Source: an uncultured Collinsella sp. (GTDB lineage Bacteria; Actinomycetota; Coriobacteriia; Coriobacteriales; Coriobacteriaceae). Taken from it: a stretch of DNA of 64,000 bases. The translations under genes were made by a program, and so were the position numbers. Shown piece after piece: positions 25,989 to 34,730 of the stretch (its first letter is position 1; every line of letters starts with the position of its first letter). Location of the stretch: NCBI GenBank assembly GCA_900541035.1, contig UQIN01000011.1, positions 9,530 to 73,529 of the forward strand, written 5' to 3'. The notes beneath the pieces were generated by a model, which saw nothing but the letters and a program-made list of their open reading frames with translations, was not told where the DNA came from and made no database searches.

Positions 25989-26453
25989 ATGATTGTAGGC
26001 GCACGAATCGACTTTCGCTTGATTCACGGACAGGTGGCAAACCTCTGGTCTAACGCCCGTCAGGTAAGCCGCTTCATGGTAGTTGACGACGAGGTATCGC
26101 AAGATGCTACCCAAAAGCAGGTTCTTCGCATGGCTTGCCCGGCAACTGTGAAGTTGTCCGTGCTTCCTGTCGACAAGGCCGCTGCCAACATCACTGCTGG
26201 CAAATATGATGCGCAACGTCTCTTCATTGTTGCGAAAAAGCCTGAGGTCTACGTTCGACTTTTGGAACAAGGTGTTAAGCTTGAGCAGCTCATCGTCGGT
26301 AATATGACGACAATGGAGCCGGTCAAGAAGCTGAATCGCAACATTAGTTGCGACCGGGGGGACCTTGACGCATTTGCCAAACTCAAGGCCGATAATCTTC
26401 CTATTGTCATTCAGCTGACGCCGCAGGATAACCCAGAGGCTCTCACGCTCTAG
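25989..26453 (+). CDS. PTS EIIB, mannose/GalNAc family
   Basis: 154 residues. Starts 2 bp after the GH35 gene, so it is translationally coupled. ARIDFRLIHGQV carries the phosphorylated His13; LFIVAKKPEVYVRLLEQGVKLEQLIVGNM follows the family pattern. It passes phosphate from EIIA (29157) to the sugar crossing EIIC/EIID. The substrate is probably galacto-N-biose, lacto-N-biose or GalNAc, from the neighbouring enzymes. Confidence 0.92.
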   Translation: MIVGARIDFRLIHGQVANLWSNARQVSRFMVVDDEVSQDATQKQVLRMACPATVKLSVLPVDKAAANITAGKYDAQRLFIVAKKPEVYVRLLEQGVKLEQLIVGNMTTMEPVKKLNRNISCDRGDLDAFAKLKADNLPIVIQLTPQDNPEALTL

Positions 26454-26546
26454 TCGAATTAACGCTAGGCCGTGAAGGGGGATGCACGGTTTATATAAGC
26501 GTATTGGTATTGTAGAAACTGTTACACCTTAAATAAGGAGTTTACC

Positions 26547-27434
26547 ATGATTGCTTGGTGGCAGATTCTTCTGTTAACCCTGTATGCGGGTTATCAGATT
26601 ATGGATGAGCTGAACTGGTACACCTGTGCCGGCTCAGCCGTCTTCTCCGGTATGATTACCGGTTTGATTATGGGTGACCTGCAGACTGGCCTGTTTATCG
26701 GCGGCAGCATGCAGCTCACCGTCCTGGGCGTTGGTACCTTTGGCGGCGCCTCTCGTATCGATGCCAACTCCGGCACTCTGGTCGCCACTGCCTTTGCCGT
26801 GGGTGCGGGCATGAATCCCGAGACGGCTCTTGCCGCCATCGGCGTACCTGTCGCTGCCATTCTCGTTTACACCGATATCGCCGGCCGTTTCGCCAACACG
26901 TTCTTCGGTCACATGTGCGATGCCGATATCGAGAAGATGAACTGGGGCGCCTACAACGTACACTACTTGCTCGGTGCCGTTTCCTGGATGTTGTCCCGCA
27001 TGATTCCGGTCTTCCTGGCTCTCGCATTTGGCCAGGGCTTGGTCGAGGGCATCACCACCGCCCTTAACGGCGACTTGAAGTGGCTGGGTGACGGTCTGTC
27101 TGTTGCTGGCGGTGCCTTGCCCGCCGTTGGCTTCGCCATCCTGCTCCGTTACCTGCCGGTCAAAAAGCACGTCGCCTACCTGCTGCTCGGCTTTGTAGTC
27201 GCCGCCCTGTTTGGTACGGCCTTCACGAGCATCATGAACCTCAACGCCAACATCGTCGCTGTGAACGGTGCGCTTGGTAAGGGTGCCGTGGATATGGTCG
27301 GTATGTTCAATAACATGTCGATGCTGGCGATCGCTATTATTGGCTTTGCTCTGTCTTTGCTGTACTACAAGAACAACCAGCGTCCCGTCGCTGCTGCTGG
27401 CGCTGCGGAGGGAGACGACGACGATGAGCTCTAA
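26547..27434 (+). CDS. PTS EIIC, mannose family
   Basis: 295 residues, the substrate channel subunit. Family motif GLIMGDLQTGLFIGGSMQLTVLGVGTFGGASRIDANSGT near 40-80, with about seven or eight membrane segments and an acidic end (EGDDDDEL). It overlaps eiiD by 11 bp. GC is higher than in the GH35 gene, so the operon is mosaic. Confidence 0.92.
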   Translation: MIAWWQILLLTLYAGYQIMDELNWYTCAGSAVFSGMITGLIMGDLQTGLFIGGSMQLTVLGVGTFGGASRIDANSGTLVATAFAVGAGMNPETALAAIGVPVAAILVYTDIAGRFANTFFGHMCDADIEKMNWGAYNVHYLLGAVSWMLSRMIPVFLALAFGQGLVEGITTALNGDLKWLGDGLSVAGGALPAVGFAILLRYLPVKKHVAYLLLGFVVAALFGTAFTSIMNLNANIVAVNGALGKGAVDMVGMFNNMSMLAIAIIGFALSLLYYKNNQRPVAAAGAAEGDDDDEL

Positions 27435-28263
27435 TGAGAAACTCGCCAATGGCACCACTGGCTACAAGATTACCAAGGACGACCTTGCGCAGATCAACCG
27501 TCGTAACCTGCTTGGTTTCCAGGATGGTTGGAACTACGAGCGCATGCAACACTCTGGTTATCTCTGGATTATCCTGCCCACGCTGCGCAAGCTGTACGGT
27601 GACGGCACGCCGGAGCTAAAGGAAGCCTGCCGCGCCCAGTGCGCACCGTTCTTCAACACCTCAAACTTCCTCAACACGATCATCACCGGTATCGATTTGG
27701 CGATCGAGGAAGAGGAGGGCATTGAGGGCCTCGAGGCTGTTGCCGGTCTCAAGACTGGTCTCATGGGACCGCTGGCTTCCATCGGCGATTCCATCTTCGG
27801 TTCGCTGCTCCCGACCATTTTTGGCGCCCTGGCTGCCAATATGGCCATGAACGGCAACCCCTTGGGTATCTTCATCTGGGTCGCCGTTAACATCCTTGTT
27901 GACTGGTTCCGCTGCAAGCAGACCCACATGGCCTATGAGCAGGGTATGAAGCTCGTCACCACCATGAGCGACCGCCTGAACGCGTTGACCGACGCGGCCT
28001 CCGTAATGGGTGTCTTTATGGTCGGTGCCCTGGTCGCAACCAATGTCGGTATCGTCATTGCAGCGAAGCCTGTTATCGGTGGCGTTACCGTTGACTTGCA
28101 GAATATCTGCAATATGATTTGCCCCAAGCTGGTTCCTGCCGCGCTCGTCGGCTTCGTATACTGGCTCCTTGGTAAGAAGGGCATGACCTCGACGAAGGCT
28201 ATCTTTATCGTCTTGGTTCTGTCCATTGCCTTGGGTGCATTCGGTATCATTTGCAAGGGCTAA
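27424..28263 (+). CDS. PTS EIID, mannose family
   Basis: 279 residues. Works with EIIC. LLGFQDGWNYERMQHSGYLWIILPTLRKLYGD and FFNTSNFLNTIITGIDLAIEEEEGIEGLEAVAGLKTGLMGPLASIGDSIFGSL are characteristic. Start ATG 27424 lies inside the eiiC end; the open frame runs further back but without homology. Confidence 0.93.
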   Translation: MSSNEKLANGTTGYKITKDDLAQINRRNLLGFQDGWNYERMQHSGYLWIILPTLRKLYGDGTPELKEACRAQCAPFFNTSNFLNTIITGIDLAIEEEEGIEGLEAVAGLKTGLMGPLASIGDSIFGSLLPTIFGALAANMAMNGNPLGIFIWVAVNILVDWFRCKQTHMAYEQGMKLVTTMSDRLNALTDAASVMGVFMVGALVATNVGIVIAAKPVIGGVTVDLQNICNMICPKLVPAALVGFVYWLLGKKGMTSTKAIFIVLVLSIALGAFGIICKG

Positions 28264-28305
28264 GTACCCCATATTGTCGCGACATTTGATCCTCAATTAA
28301 GATGT

Positions 28306-28367
28306 GGCGCACACCTCCAAGGCGACTTTATCGCCATATCCCCTGGAGTGTGCGCCTCTTTTGTTTT
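28306..28367 (+). terminator. Hairpin with T-run after eiiD
   Basis: GGCGCACACCTCCA pairs with TGGAGTGTGCGCC across an inner stem-loop (28321-28335), followed by TCTTTTGTTTTG. It sits before the TPR-like gene, so that gene and eiiA may need read-through or their own promoter. Confidence 0.8.
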
Positions 28368-28451
28368 GTCGGACACCGCTTTTCATAGGCGGTTATGCAG
28401 TCATCGTGTTCGATTAATTCATTAAGGCTGCCTTGAAGGGAATATAGTGCA

Positions 28452-29075
28452 ATGCCATTTTGGATTGTCCTGTTCATTTGTGTTGTCGTGGCTTATTTCG
28501 CTGTGACCGAAGGAGCGAAAAAATACTTCGATATGAAATTGCAGGTATTGTTTAACTTGGGCTTATACCAAGATTGCATAGACCTGCTCGATCGCAAACT
28601 AGCGCGTATAGTAATGTCTACGTATAAGCAGTATTACCTTCGTTTCACTATCTACGAAGCTGCTGATATGGACGCATATGCAGATCGAATGCTTGACCAC
28701 TTGCTGGAGATGTCGTGCAGCGATAAGCAACGTCGACAGCTTGCGGTTCGCGCATTTAATTTCTATATCAAGACGGGTGACCGCAAGCGGGCGGCGTCCA
28801 TGTTGGAAGAGATGCGCCCCGTCGTGTCGAAGGGTATTTTGGCGGACAGTCAATTGACCTACGACATAGTCTTTCGCCGTCGGCATGATAAGATCGATGA
28901 GATGGAAGCCATGCTAGATACGAACGACCTTGGGTTACGCGGAAAGCTCTATCTGCTGCTCTCATATCAATATGAGAGTAGCGGGAACAAGAGCGAAGCA
29001 CGTAGATATCGCAACCTTGAAAAGCAGCTTAGAGACGCTCACAGACCTCCCACGATAAAACAAAATACTCACTAA
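28452..29075 (+). CDS. Membrane-anchored TPR-like protein inside PTS operon
   Basis: 207 residues. An N-terminal membrane segment (FWIVLFICVVVAYFAV, about 3-18) is followed by helical, TPR-like units (LGLYQDCIDLLDRKL, AVRAFNFYIKTGDRKRAASMLEEM, LLLSYQYESSGNKSEARRYRNLEKQL). It lies between eiiD and eiiA, where gnb and aga operons usually have nothing. AT-rich relative to neighbours. It may scaffold the PTS or sense its state, but this is a guess. Confidence 0.75.
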   Translation: MPFWIVLFICVVVAYFAVTEGAKKYFDMKLQVLFNLGLYQDCIDLLDRKLARIVMSTYKQYYLRFTIYEAADMDAYADRMLDHLLEMSCSDKQRRQLAVRAFNFYIKTGDRKRAASMLEEMRPVVSKGILADSQLTYDIVFRRRHDKIDEMEAMLDTNDLGLRGKLYLLLSYQYESSGNKSEARRYRNLEKQLRDAHRPPTIKQNTH

Positions 29076-29156
29076 ACTTTAATGATGCAGTGGTCGTAAG
29101 AGCCCTTTTGAGGGGTTCTATGGCTAGAGAAAGCGAACGGTAGAAAGGTAGATAGA

Positions 29157-29585
29157 ATGATTGGATTTGTACTAACTGGTCACGGTCAGTTTGCACCTGG
29201 TTTGAAAAGCGCTGTGGATATGGTCGCCGGCGAACAGCCTAATTTTGAGGTAGTTCCTTTTGCGGGCTCGGAGGCGGTTACTTTTGGTGATGATTTGCGA
29301 ACCTGCATTGCCAAGATGCGTCAAGCTTGTGATGGCGTATTGGTGTTTGTTGATTTGCTTGGCGGTACTCCGTTCAATCAAGCTATCCCAATGACGACTG
29401 AGCTCGATAACGTGACCGTTGTCACCGGAACAAATCTACCTATGTTGGTGGAGCTCGTTATGACGCGTGCGTTTGGAGACCCAACGCTTGATGAACTTGC
29501 CGAACGCGCACGGGTCGTTGGTCGTGAGGGAGTCGATCTCAAGAAACTCGAGAGTGCTGACATTGATGAAGACGATGAGATGTAG
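29157..29585 (+). CDS. PTS EIIA, mannose family
   Basis: 142 residues. Phosphate carrier that takes phosphate from HPr at His9 in LTGHGQFA. DGVLVFVDLLGGTPFNQAIPMT is the family motif. Completes the EIIBCD set at 25989-28263, although a terminator and the TPR-like gene separate it from them. Confidence 0.92.
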   Translation: MIGFVLTGHGQFAPGLKSAVDMVAGEQPNFEVVPFAGSEAVTFGDDLRTCIAKMRQACDGVLVFVDLLGGTPFNQAIPMTTELDNVTVVTGTNLPMLVELVMTRAFGDPTLDELAERARVVGREGVDLKKLESADIDEDDEM

Positions 29586-29672
29586 CGTCGCTATTAGCCC
29601 ATTTATTGGACATGTTGGTGCGTTACCTGAAGGCTGAAGTATTGGTCAATTGCTCATTACGTGGAGAATATC

Positions 29673-30407
29673 ATGACGTGCACGAGGCACAGACAACCGC
29701 TATATGACCAGCTCGTAGATATTCTGATCGAAAAAATTGATCATGAATATCAGCCAGGTGATTTGATTCCGTCCGAACGTGAGCTTGCCGAACGTTTCGG
29801 GCTTTCGCGGTCGACTGTCCGGCTTGCAATTCAGGAACTTGAGTATCTTGGTCGGATTGTGCGAAAACAAGGTCGCGGTACGTTTGTTGCCGATCGACTA
29901 GCTCAAGCAACAAATCTTACCCAATCGTACAGTTTTACTGAACAGATGAAAGCGATGGGCCGGCTGCCAGAAACAACCATCTTAGAGTTCTGTGAAATGG
30001 AAGCAGATAAAACGCTCTCGATGCAAATGGGGATTCATTTGGGTGAAAAGGTATTAAAACTCAAACGTTTACGAATGGCAGATGGTATACCTATGATGGT
30101 TGAGCGTAGCTATCTTCCAGCAAGGCTCTTTATTTCACTCAAGCGTCCTCTACTCGAACAAAAGCCCCTTTACGATGTTATTGAGCAGGATTATCAGCAG
30201 AAAATTCGAGTGGCGGATGAGGAGTTCTCTGCGGGTATAGCACGTCCATGTGACGCTCGGCTTCTAGGTATTGGTGAGGGTGCGCCAGTTCTGGACATAG
30301 TCCGAACTACTCACAACACCCAAAATGATGTTGTCGAGTTCACGCTTTCGGTGGCTCGTGCCGACAAGTTCAAGTACAGAATCTCTCACTATCGAGATAC
30401 TTTGTGA
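29673..30407 (+). CDS. GntR-family (HutC type) regulator 2
   Basis: 244 residues. Winged helix (QPLYDQLVDILIEKIDHEYQPGDLIPSERELAERFGLSRSTVRLAIQELEYLGRIVRKQGRGTFV) plus a UTRA domain. Paralogue of the regulator at 21155, with AT-richer codons. Position after the PTS and before agaS matches GnbR/BgaR-like regulators. The recognition helix is almost the same as in paralogue 1 (GLSRxTVRLA), so both may read the same TGGT-N4-ACCA sites. ATG 29673 is chosen because GGAG is 6 nt upstream. Confidence 0.9.
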   Translation: MTCTRHRQPLYDQLVDILIEKIDHEYQPGDLIPSERELAERFGLSRSTVRLAIQELEYLGRIVRKQGRGTFVADRLAQATNLTQSYSFTEQMKAMGRLPETTILEFCEMEADKTLSMQMGIHLGEKVLKLKRLRMADGIPMMVERSYLPARLFISLKRPLLEQKPLYDVIEQDYQQKIRVADEEFSAGIARPCDARLLGIGEGAPVLDIVRTTHNTQNDVVEFTLSVARADKFKYRISHYRDTL

Positions 30408-30518
30408 TCGGATACGAGTGCTAACGAAAGAAAAACAGCCTATGACTACTACTCGATTTGACTTTTCAGGTTGAGTCTTTGTATATCAGGCAATTTAGTA
30501 AAGAAAGAGGTATTAGAA

Positions 30519-31685
30519 ATGTTCGAGAAGAGTGTCGAGGAGCTCACCGAGCTCGGCGCCCAGATCACCACGGCCGAGATTGCCCAGCAGCCCGAGCTTT
30601 GGCGTGATACGCTCAACATCTATCGCGAGAACAAGGAGGCCATCGAGGCCTTCCTGGCCGAGGCTCGCGCTATGGGTGAGGGTCGTCTGTCCGTTGTCTT
30701 CACCGGTGCCGGTACGTCCGACTACGTTGGCGATACCTGCGCCCCGTACCTGCGTCACGCTGGCAACACTGATCTCTACGACTTTAAGCCCATCGCCACG
30801 ACCGACATCGTGAGCGCCCCGCGCGACTTCCTGCGCGCCGAGGATCCCACGCTCGTGGTTTCCTTTGCCCGCTCTGGCAATAGCCCCGAGAGCCTTGCCG
30901 CCGTTGCCGTTGCCAAGGAGCTCGTCCACAACGTCAAGTTCCTCAACATCACCTGCGCTCCCGAGGGCAAGCTCGCCGTTGAGTCTGCCGATGATCCCAA
31001 CGCGCTGACGCTGCTCATTCCGCGCGCCAACGACAAGGGCTTCGCCATGACCGGTTCTTATTCCTGCATGACCCTGCTCTCTACCCTTATTTTCGATACG
31101 GCCTCTGACGAGCAGAAGGCTGAATGGGTCGAGACCATCGCCAAGATGGGCGAGGAGGTTATCGCTCGCGAGTCCGAGGTCGCCGATTACCTGGCTGGCG
31201 ACTTCAACCGCGTGACCTACTTGGGTTCTGGCTCCTTCGGTGGCCTTGCCCAGGAGAGCCAGCTCAAGATCCTCGAGCTCGCTCACGGCCTGGTTGCCAC
31301 TTCTTACGACACTTCCATGGGCTATCGTCACGGACCTAAGTCCTTCGTCGACGATAAGACGCTCGTCTTCGTGTTCGTCAACAATGACGCTTACACCCGT
31401 CAGTATGACATCGACATTCTCAACGAGATTGGTGGCGACGAGATCGCTCAGCACACCATCGCCGTTCAGCAGGAAGGTGCCACCGTCTATGAGGGTGAGT
31501 CCTTCACCTTTAAGGGCTACGAGGCGCTTCCCGAGGGCTACCTTGCTCTGCCGTTCGTAATGTTTGCCCAGGCTATCAGCCTGCTCAACTCCGTGCGCGT
31601 GGGCAACACGCCCGATACGCCGAGCCCCACCGGCACGGTCAACCGCGTGGTTAAGGGCGTGACGATTCACCCCTTCACCGCTTAA
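30519..31685 (+). CDS. agaS: AgaS-like SIS-domain amino-sugar isomerase/deaminase
   Basis: 388 residues. Two SIS domains: FTGAGTSDYVGDTCAPYL and VVSFARSGNSPES in the first; YLGSGSFGGLAQESQLKILELAHG and MGYRHGPKSFV in the second. AgaS (GnbE in L. casei) converts galactosamine-6-phosphate to tagatose-6-phosphate with ammonia release. Its place between GntR regulator 2 and nagA2 fits the GalNAc route GalNAc6P to GalN6P to Tag6P, after which LacC (34731) acts. AAAGAGG precedes ATG 30519. Confidence 0.92.
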   Translation: MFEKSVEELTELGAQITTAEIAQQPELWRDTLNIYRENKEAIEAFLAEARAMGEGRLSVVFTGAGTSDYVGDTCAPYLRHAGNTDLYDFKPIATTDIVSAPRDFLRAEDPTLVVSFARSGNSPESLAAVAVAKELVHNVKFLNITCAPEGKLAVESADDPNALTLLIPRANDKGFAMTGSYSCMTLLSTLIFDTASDEQKAEWVETIAKMGEEVIARESEVADYLAGDFNRVTYLGSGSFGGLAQESQLKILELAHGLVATSYDTSMGYRHGPKSFVDDKTLVFVFVNNDAYTRQYDIDILNEIGGDEIAQHTIAVQQEGATVYEGESFTFKGYEALPEGYLALPFVMFAQAISLLNSVRVGNTPDTPSPTGTVNRVVKGVTIHPFTA

Positions 31686-31703
31686 TCGCGTCCCCCTGTA
31701 AGG

Positions 31704-31740
31704 GCGCCCGTCCGCTCATAACGGCGGGCGGGCGCTTTTT
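31704..31740 (+). terminator. Terminator after agaS
   Basis: GCGCCCGTCCGC pairs with GCGGGCGGGCGC (one G-U), then TTTTT. It suggests nagA2 is transcribed partly on its own. Confidence 0.88.
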
Positions 31741-31802
31741 GTTTTACGTGAGCTGTGTATAAGCATCACCACAGTCAACTGCTTTAGAAGCAAGGAGTGC
31801 AT

Positions 31803-32972
31803 ATGAGCACGTACGCAATTAAGGCTGACAAGTTCTTCTTGCCGGCGGGCCCGCAGCTGGGCGGCTATCTCATGGTCGAGGACGGCGTCTTTGGCGCCTG
31901 GCAGGCCGACGAGCCCTCCTGCGAGATTAAGGACTACACGGGGTCGTGGATCGCACCGGGTATGGTCGATACTCACATCCATGGCTTCTACAACCACTCG
32001 ACTACCGATAATGATCCCGAGGGCATCGATATCAGCTCGACCGAGCTCGCCCGTCGCGGTACCACCAGCTGGCTGCCCACGACGTTCACCGATGGCGTCG
32101 AGCAGATCAAGGACGCCTGCGCCGCCATCGCTCAGGCGGACGAGGGTCGCGGCCCCGACTTCTGCGGTGCTCGCATTCAGGGCATCTACCTGGAGGGCCC
32201 CTTCTTTACCATGAAGCACGTGGGCGCGCAGAACCCCGCTTATCTTATCGATCCTTCCGAGGAGGTTTTCGATCAGTGGCAGGAGGCTGCGGGTGGTCGC
32301 ATCGTCAAGAGCGCCATGGCGGCCGAGCGCGACGGTGCCGCTGCTTATGCGGCTGCTCTGAATGCCAAGGGTGTGGTGACCAGCATCGGTCACTCCGACG
32401 CCACCTACGATGAGTGCATCGCCGCCATCAACGCCGGTGCCAGCTGCTTTACGCATACCTATAACGGTCAGCGCGGGCTGCATCACCGTGAGCCCGGTGT
32501 CGTGGGTGCTGCCATGTCCACGCCCGAGACCTACGCCGAGATCATCTGTGACGGCAAGCACGTTAACCCTGCCGCCATCAAGGCACTGCTGCAGGCAAAG
32601 GGCTGGCAACACACGGTGCTCATCACTGACTGTCTGGGCTGTGGCGGCATGCCCGAGGGCAGCTACACCAGTGGTGGCATGGACGTCATCATGAAGGACA
32701 ACCTGTGCTGGCTCGCCGACGGCAAGAGCATTGCCGGCTCGGTGCTCACGCTTGCCCAGGGCGTCAAGAACATCGTTGACTGGGGCATCGCCAGCGCCGA
32801 TATCGCCATTCGCATGGCAACCGAGGTGCCGGCACGCTCCGCGCACATCGAGGGTAAGTGCGGCAGCATCATGCCGGGTCGCGACGCCGACTTTGTCGTG
32901 TTCGACCATGAGCTTACCCTCGTCGAGACGTATGTTGGCGGCCAGAGCGTCGGCAACGCCTTTACCGAGTAA
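31803..32972 (+). CDS. nagA: N-acetylglucosamine/galactosamine-6-phosphate deacetylase, copy 2
   Basis: 389 residues, about 93% identical to the copy at 22030. Same metal-site motifs (DTHIHGFYNH, GHSDATYDE, ITDCLGCGG). Location after agaS suggests this copy serves GalNAc6P, while copy 1 sits with nagE; the sequences give no hint of altered specificity. AAGGAG is 6 nt before ATG 31803. Confidence 0.94.
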   Translation: MSTYAIKADKFFLPAGPQLGGYLMVEDGVFGAWQADEPSCEIKDYTGSWIAPGMVDTHIHGFYNHSTTDNDPEGIDISSTELARRGTTSWLPTTFTDGVEQIKDACAAIAQADEGRGPDFCGARIQGIYLEGPFFTMKHVGAQNPAYLIDPSEEVFDQWQEAAGGRIVKSAMAAERDGAAAYAAALNAKGVVTSIGHSDATYDECIAAINAGASCFTHTYNGQRGLHHREPGVVGAAMSTPETYAEIICDGKHVNPAAIKALLQAKGWQHTVLITDCLGCGGMPEGSYTSGGMDVIMKDNLCWLADGKSIAGSVLTLAQGVKNIVDWGIASADIAIRMATEVPARSAHIEGKCGSIMPGRDADFVVFDHELTLVETYVGGQSVGNAFTE

Positions 32973-32978
32973 CGATAG

Positions 32979-33016
32979 AAAAAGACGGCGGGCCCGAATC
33001 TGCTCGGACCCGCCGT
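32979..33016 (-). terminator. Shared terminator between nagA2 and flavodoxin gene
   Basis: ACGGCGGGCCCGA/TCGGACCCGCCGT stem with one mismatch. On the minus strand it is followed by CTTTTTC, so it best fits the flavodoxin gene. Confidence 0.75.
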
Positions 33017-33047
33017 ATGGGTTAAACGCTCAAAAGTACCTTCACAA

Positions 33048-33632
33048 TTACAGCTTGTTAGCGATCTTCTTTGCCGTGCGCTTGACGCCGGCCACAAGAC
33101 CTCCCGCAGGACGCTCCTTTTCGTAGGCTAGACGCTTCTCGCGCTTGGCGTACTCTTCGACGATGATGTCGCCATACTCGTCTTCGATCTTGTCGAAGAA
33201 GTCGACGTCGCCCTTAATTTCCTCAGCGGTCGGGCGTCCCTTTTGGACACCGCCGGTGAGTTTGAACGGCCCCCACGTATCAAAGCCGGGGCAGCCGTAG
33301 GCACCCATAAAGATGGCCTGCCTCATGCGGCAGATATCATCGATATCCTTGCCGTACCACTTGTTTTTGCCACCGCAGGTCATAAGGCCAAACACCTTGT
33401 CCTGCGGCTGCAGCACGTTAGTGAGCACATGCGCCATGTCCTTGTCGATCTCGGAGTAATAGATGCCCGTGGCAACACCGATTAGATGATATTCGTGCAG
33501 GTCGGGATACTCGTTTTTGCCGAGCGTCTTGACGTCGAGGGTATCGATCTCGGGGTGCGCCTCAACGATGGCGTCCACGAGCTTTTTCGTATTGCCGTGA
33601 TGGCGCGAGGCGTAGAGGATGATGGTTCGCAT
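33048..33632 (-). CDS. Flavodoxin-family protein
   Basis: 194 residues. FMN-binding start MRTIILYASRHHGNTKKLVDAI, then GVATGIYYSEIDKDMAHVL and GLMTCGGKNKWYGKDID. Long-chain flavodoxin-like electron carrier; the C-terminal 40 residues are Lys/Arg-rich and unusual. Minus strand between two sugar operons; no clear link. AAGAAGG precedes the start at 33632; the open frame extends further but without homology. Confidence 0.88.
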   Translation of the reverse strand: MRTIILYASRHHGNTKKLVDAIVEAHPEIDTLDVKTLGKNEYPDLHEYHLIGVATGIYYSEIDKDMAHVLTNVLQPQDKVFGLMTCGGKNKWYGKDIDDICRMRQAIFMGAYGCPGFDTWGPFKLTGGVQKGRPTAEEIKGDVDFFDKIEDEYGDIIVEEYAKREKRLAYEKERPAGGLVAGVKRTAKKIANKL

Positions 33633-33789
33633 AAGAAGGCCTTTCAGCTGTAATTGCATCAATGTCTGTATGGTGCCCCGTTGCATGGCTGGGATACCGG
33701 GCACATCGATGAGCGTGCGGGTTTTGTCCCTTGGTCAGGGCCGAGACGGGTACTTGCGAGCAAAAAGCAGTTGTTCGAAAGGATGGGCA

Positions 33790-34671
33790 ATGGAATACGC
33801 TCTCTCCAACGATTCAATTTCTATTAAGGTGTCCACAGCTGGTGGTTCGTTTACCTCAATTGAGGCTGACGGACGCGAGTATTTGTGGCAGGGTGATCCC
33901 GCGGTGTGGTCCGGCCAGGCGCCGGTCTGCTTTCCGATTTGCGGAGGCCTGCGCGATGGTAGCGCCATGACGTTTGCCGGGCATCATGTGAAGCTCGCCC
34001 GCCACGGCTTTGCGCGCAAGCAGGAGTGGAAGCTGTTGAGCCAAAACGCAAACGAGCTGGCGATGTGCCTGGCATCTGAGGATAACGCTGCATTGCTGAG
34101 CGCTTATCCATATCCGTTTAAGCTCGTCGCCCGCTATACGCTCGAGGACGCTGCCGTGCGTGTCTCCTATGAAGTGACCAACGAGGGCGCCGAGGACATG
34201 CCGTTCTTTATCGGTGGACACCCCGGCTTTAGGTGCCCGCTCGACGAGGGCGAGGCCTATACGGACTACGAGTTGCGCTTCGAGAAAGACGAGGCAGCGG
34301 AGCTTTGCACCGCCGTACCCTCGACCGGATTGATTGATGTAGCTAACCGCTCCAAGAACCCCATGGTGGGAAAGACGCTGCCCCTATCGCACGAGCTCTT
34401 CGATTTCGCGGAGACCATCTTTGACGTGCTCGAGAGCCGTCAGGTCACGCTTTCCAAGAAGGGCGAGGACAAGGGCGTCCGCCTGAGCTTCGAGGGCTTT
34501 CCGTATCTCATTGTGTGGAGCAAGCCCGAGGGCGATTTTGTGGCAGTTGAACCCTGGGGCGGCCTTTCGACCTGCTCCGATGAGGACGACGTGCTTGAGC
34601 ACAAGCGCGGCTGTCTTATCGCCAAGCCCAAAGAAACCATCGTGCGCTCGTTCACGATCGAGATTCTGTAG
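33790..34671 (+). CDS. lacX: Aldose 1-epimerase family protein (LacX-like), copy 1
   Basis: 293 residues. Galactose mutarotase-like fold: SFTSIEADGREYLWQGDPAVWSGQAPVCFPICGGL, KLARHGFARKQEW, YEVTNEGAEDMPFFIGGHPGFRCPL, YLIVWSKPEGDFVAVEPWGGLSTCSD, with conserved His and Glu of the family. LacX sits in Lactococcus lac operons beside lacC, as here, 59 bp from lacC. A second lacX-lacC pair is at 61683-63553. The exact reaction is unproven. GAAAGGA precedes ATG 33790. Confidence 0.88.
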   Translation: MEYALSNDSISIKVSTAGGSFTSIEADGREYLWQGDPAVWSGQAPVCFPICGGLRDGSAMTFAGHHVKLARHGFARKQEWKLLSQNANELAMCLASEDNAALLSAYPYPFKLVARYTLEDAAVRVSYEVTNEGAEDMPFFIGGHPGFRCPLDEGEAYTDYELRFEKDEAAELCTAVPSTGLIDVANRSKNPMVGKTLPLSHELFDFAETIFDVLESRQVTLSKKGEDKGVRLSFEGFPYLIVWSKPEGDFVAVEPWGGLSTCSDEDDVLEHKRGCLIAKPKETIVRSFTIEIL

Positions 34672-34730
34672 TCGCGTGTAGCCAATTCGTTTTGCAAGGC
34701 ATAAGGAGCCTGCGAGATAAGGAGCTAGAA

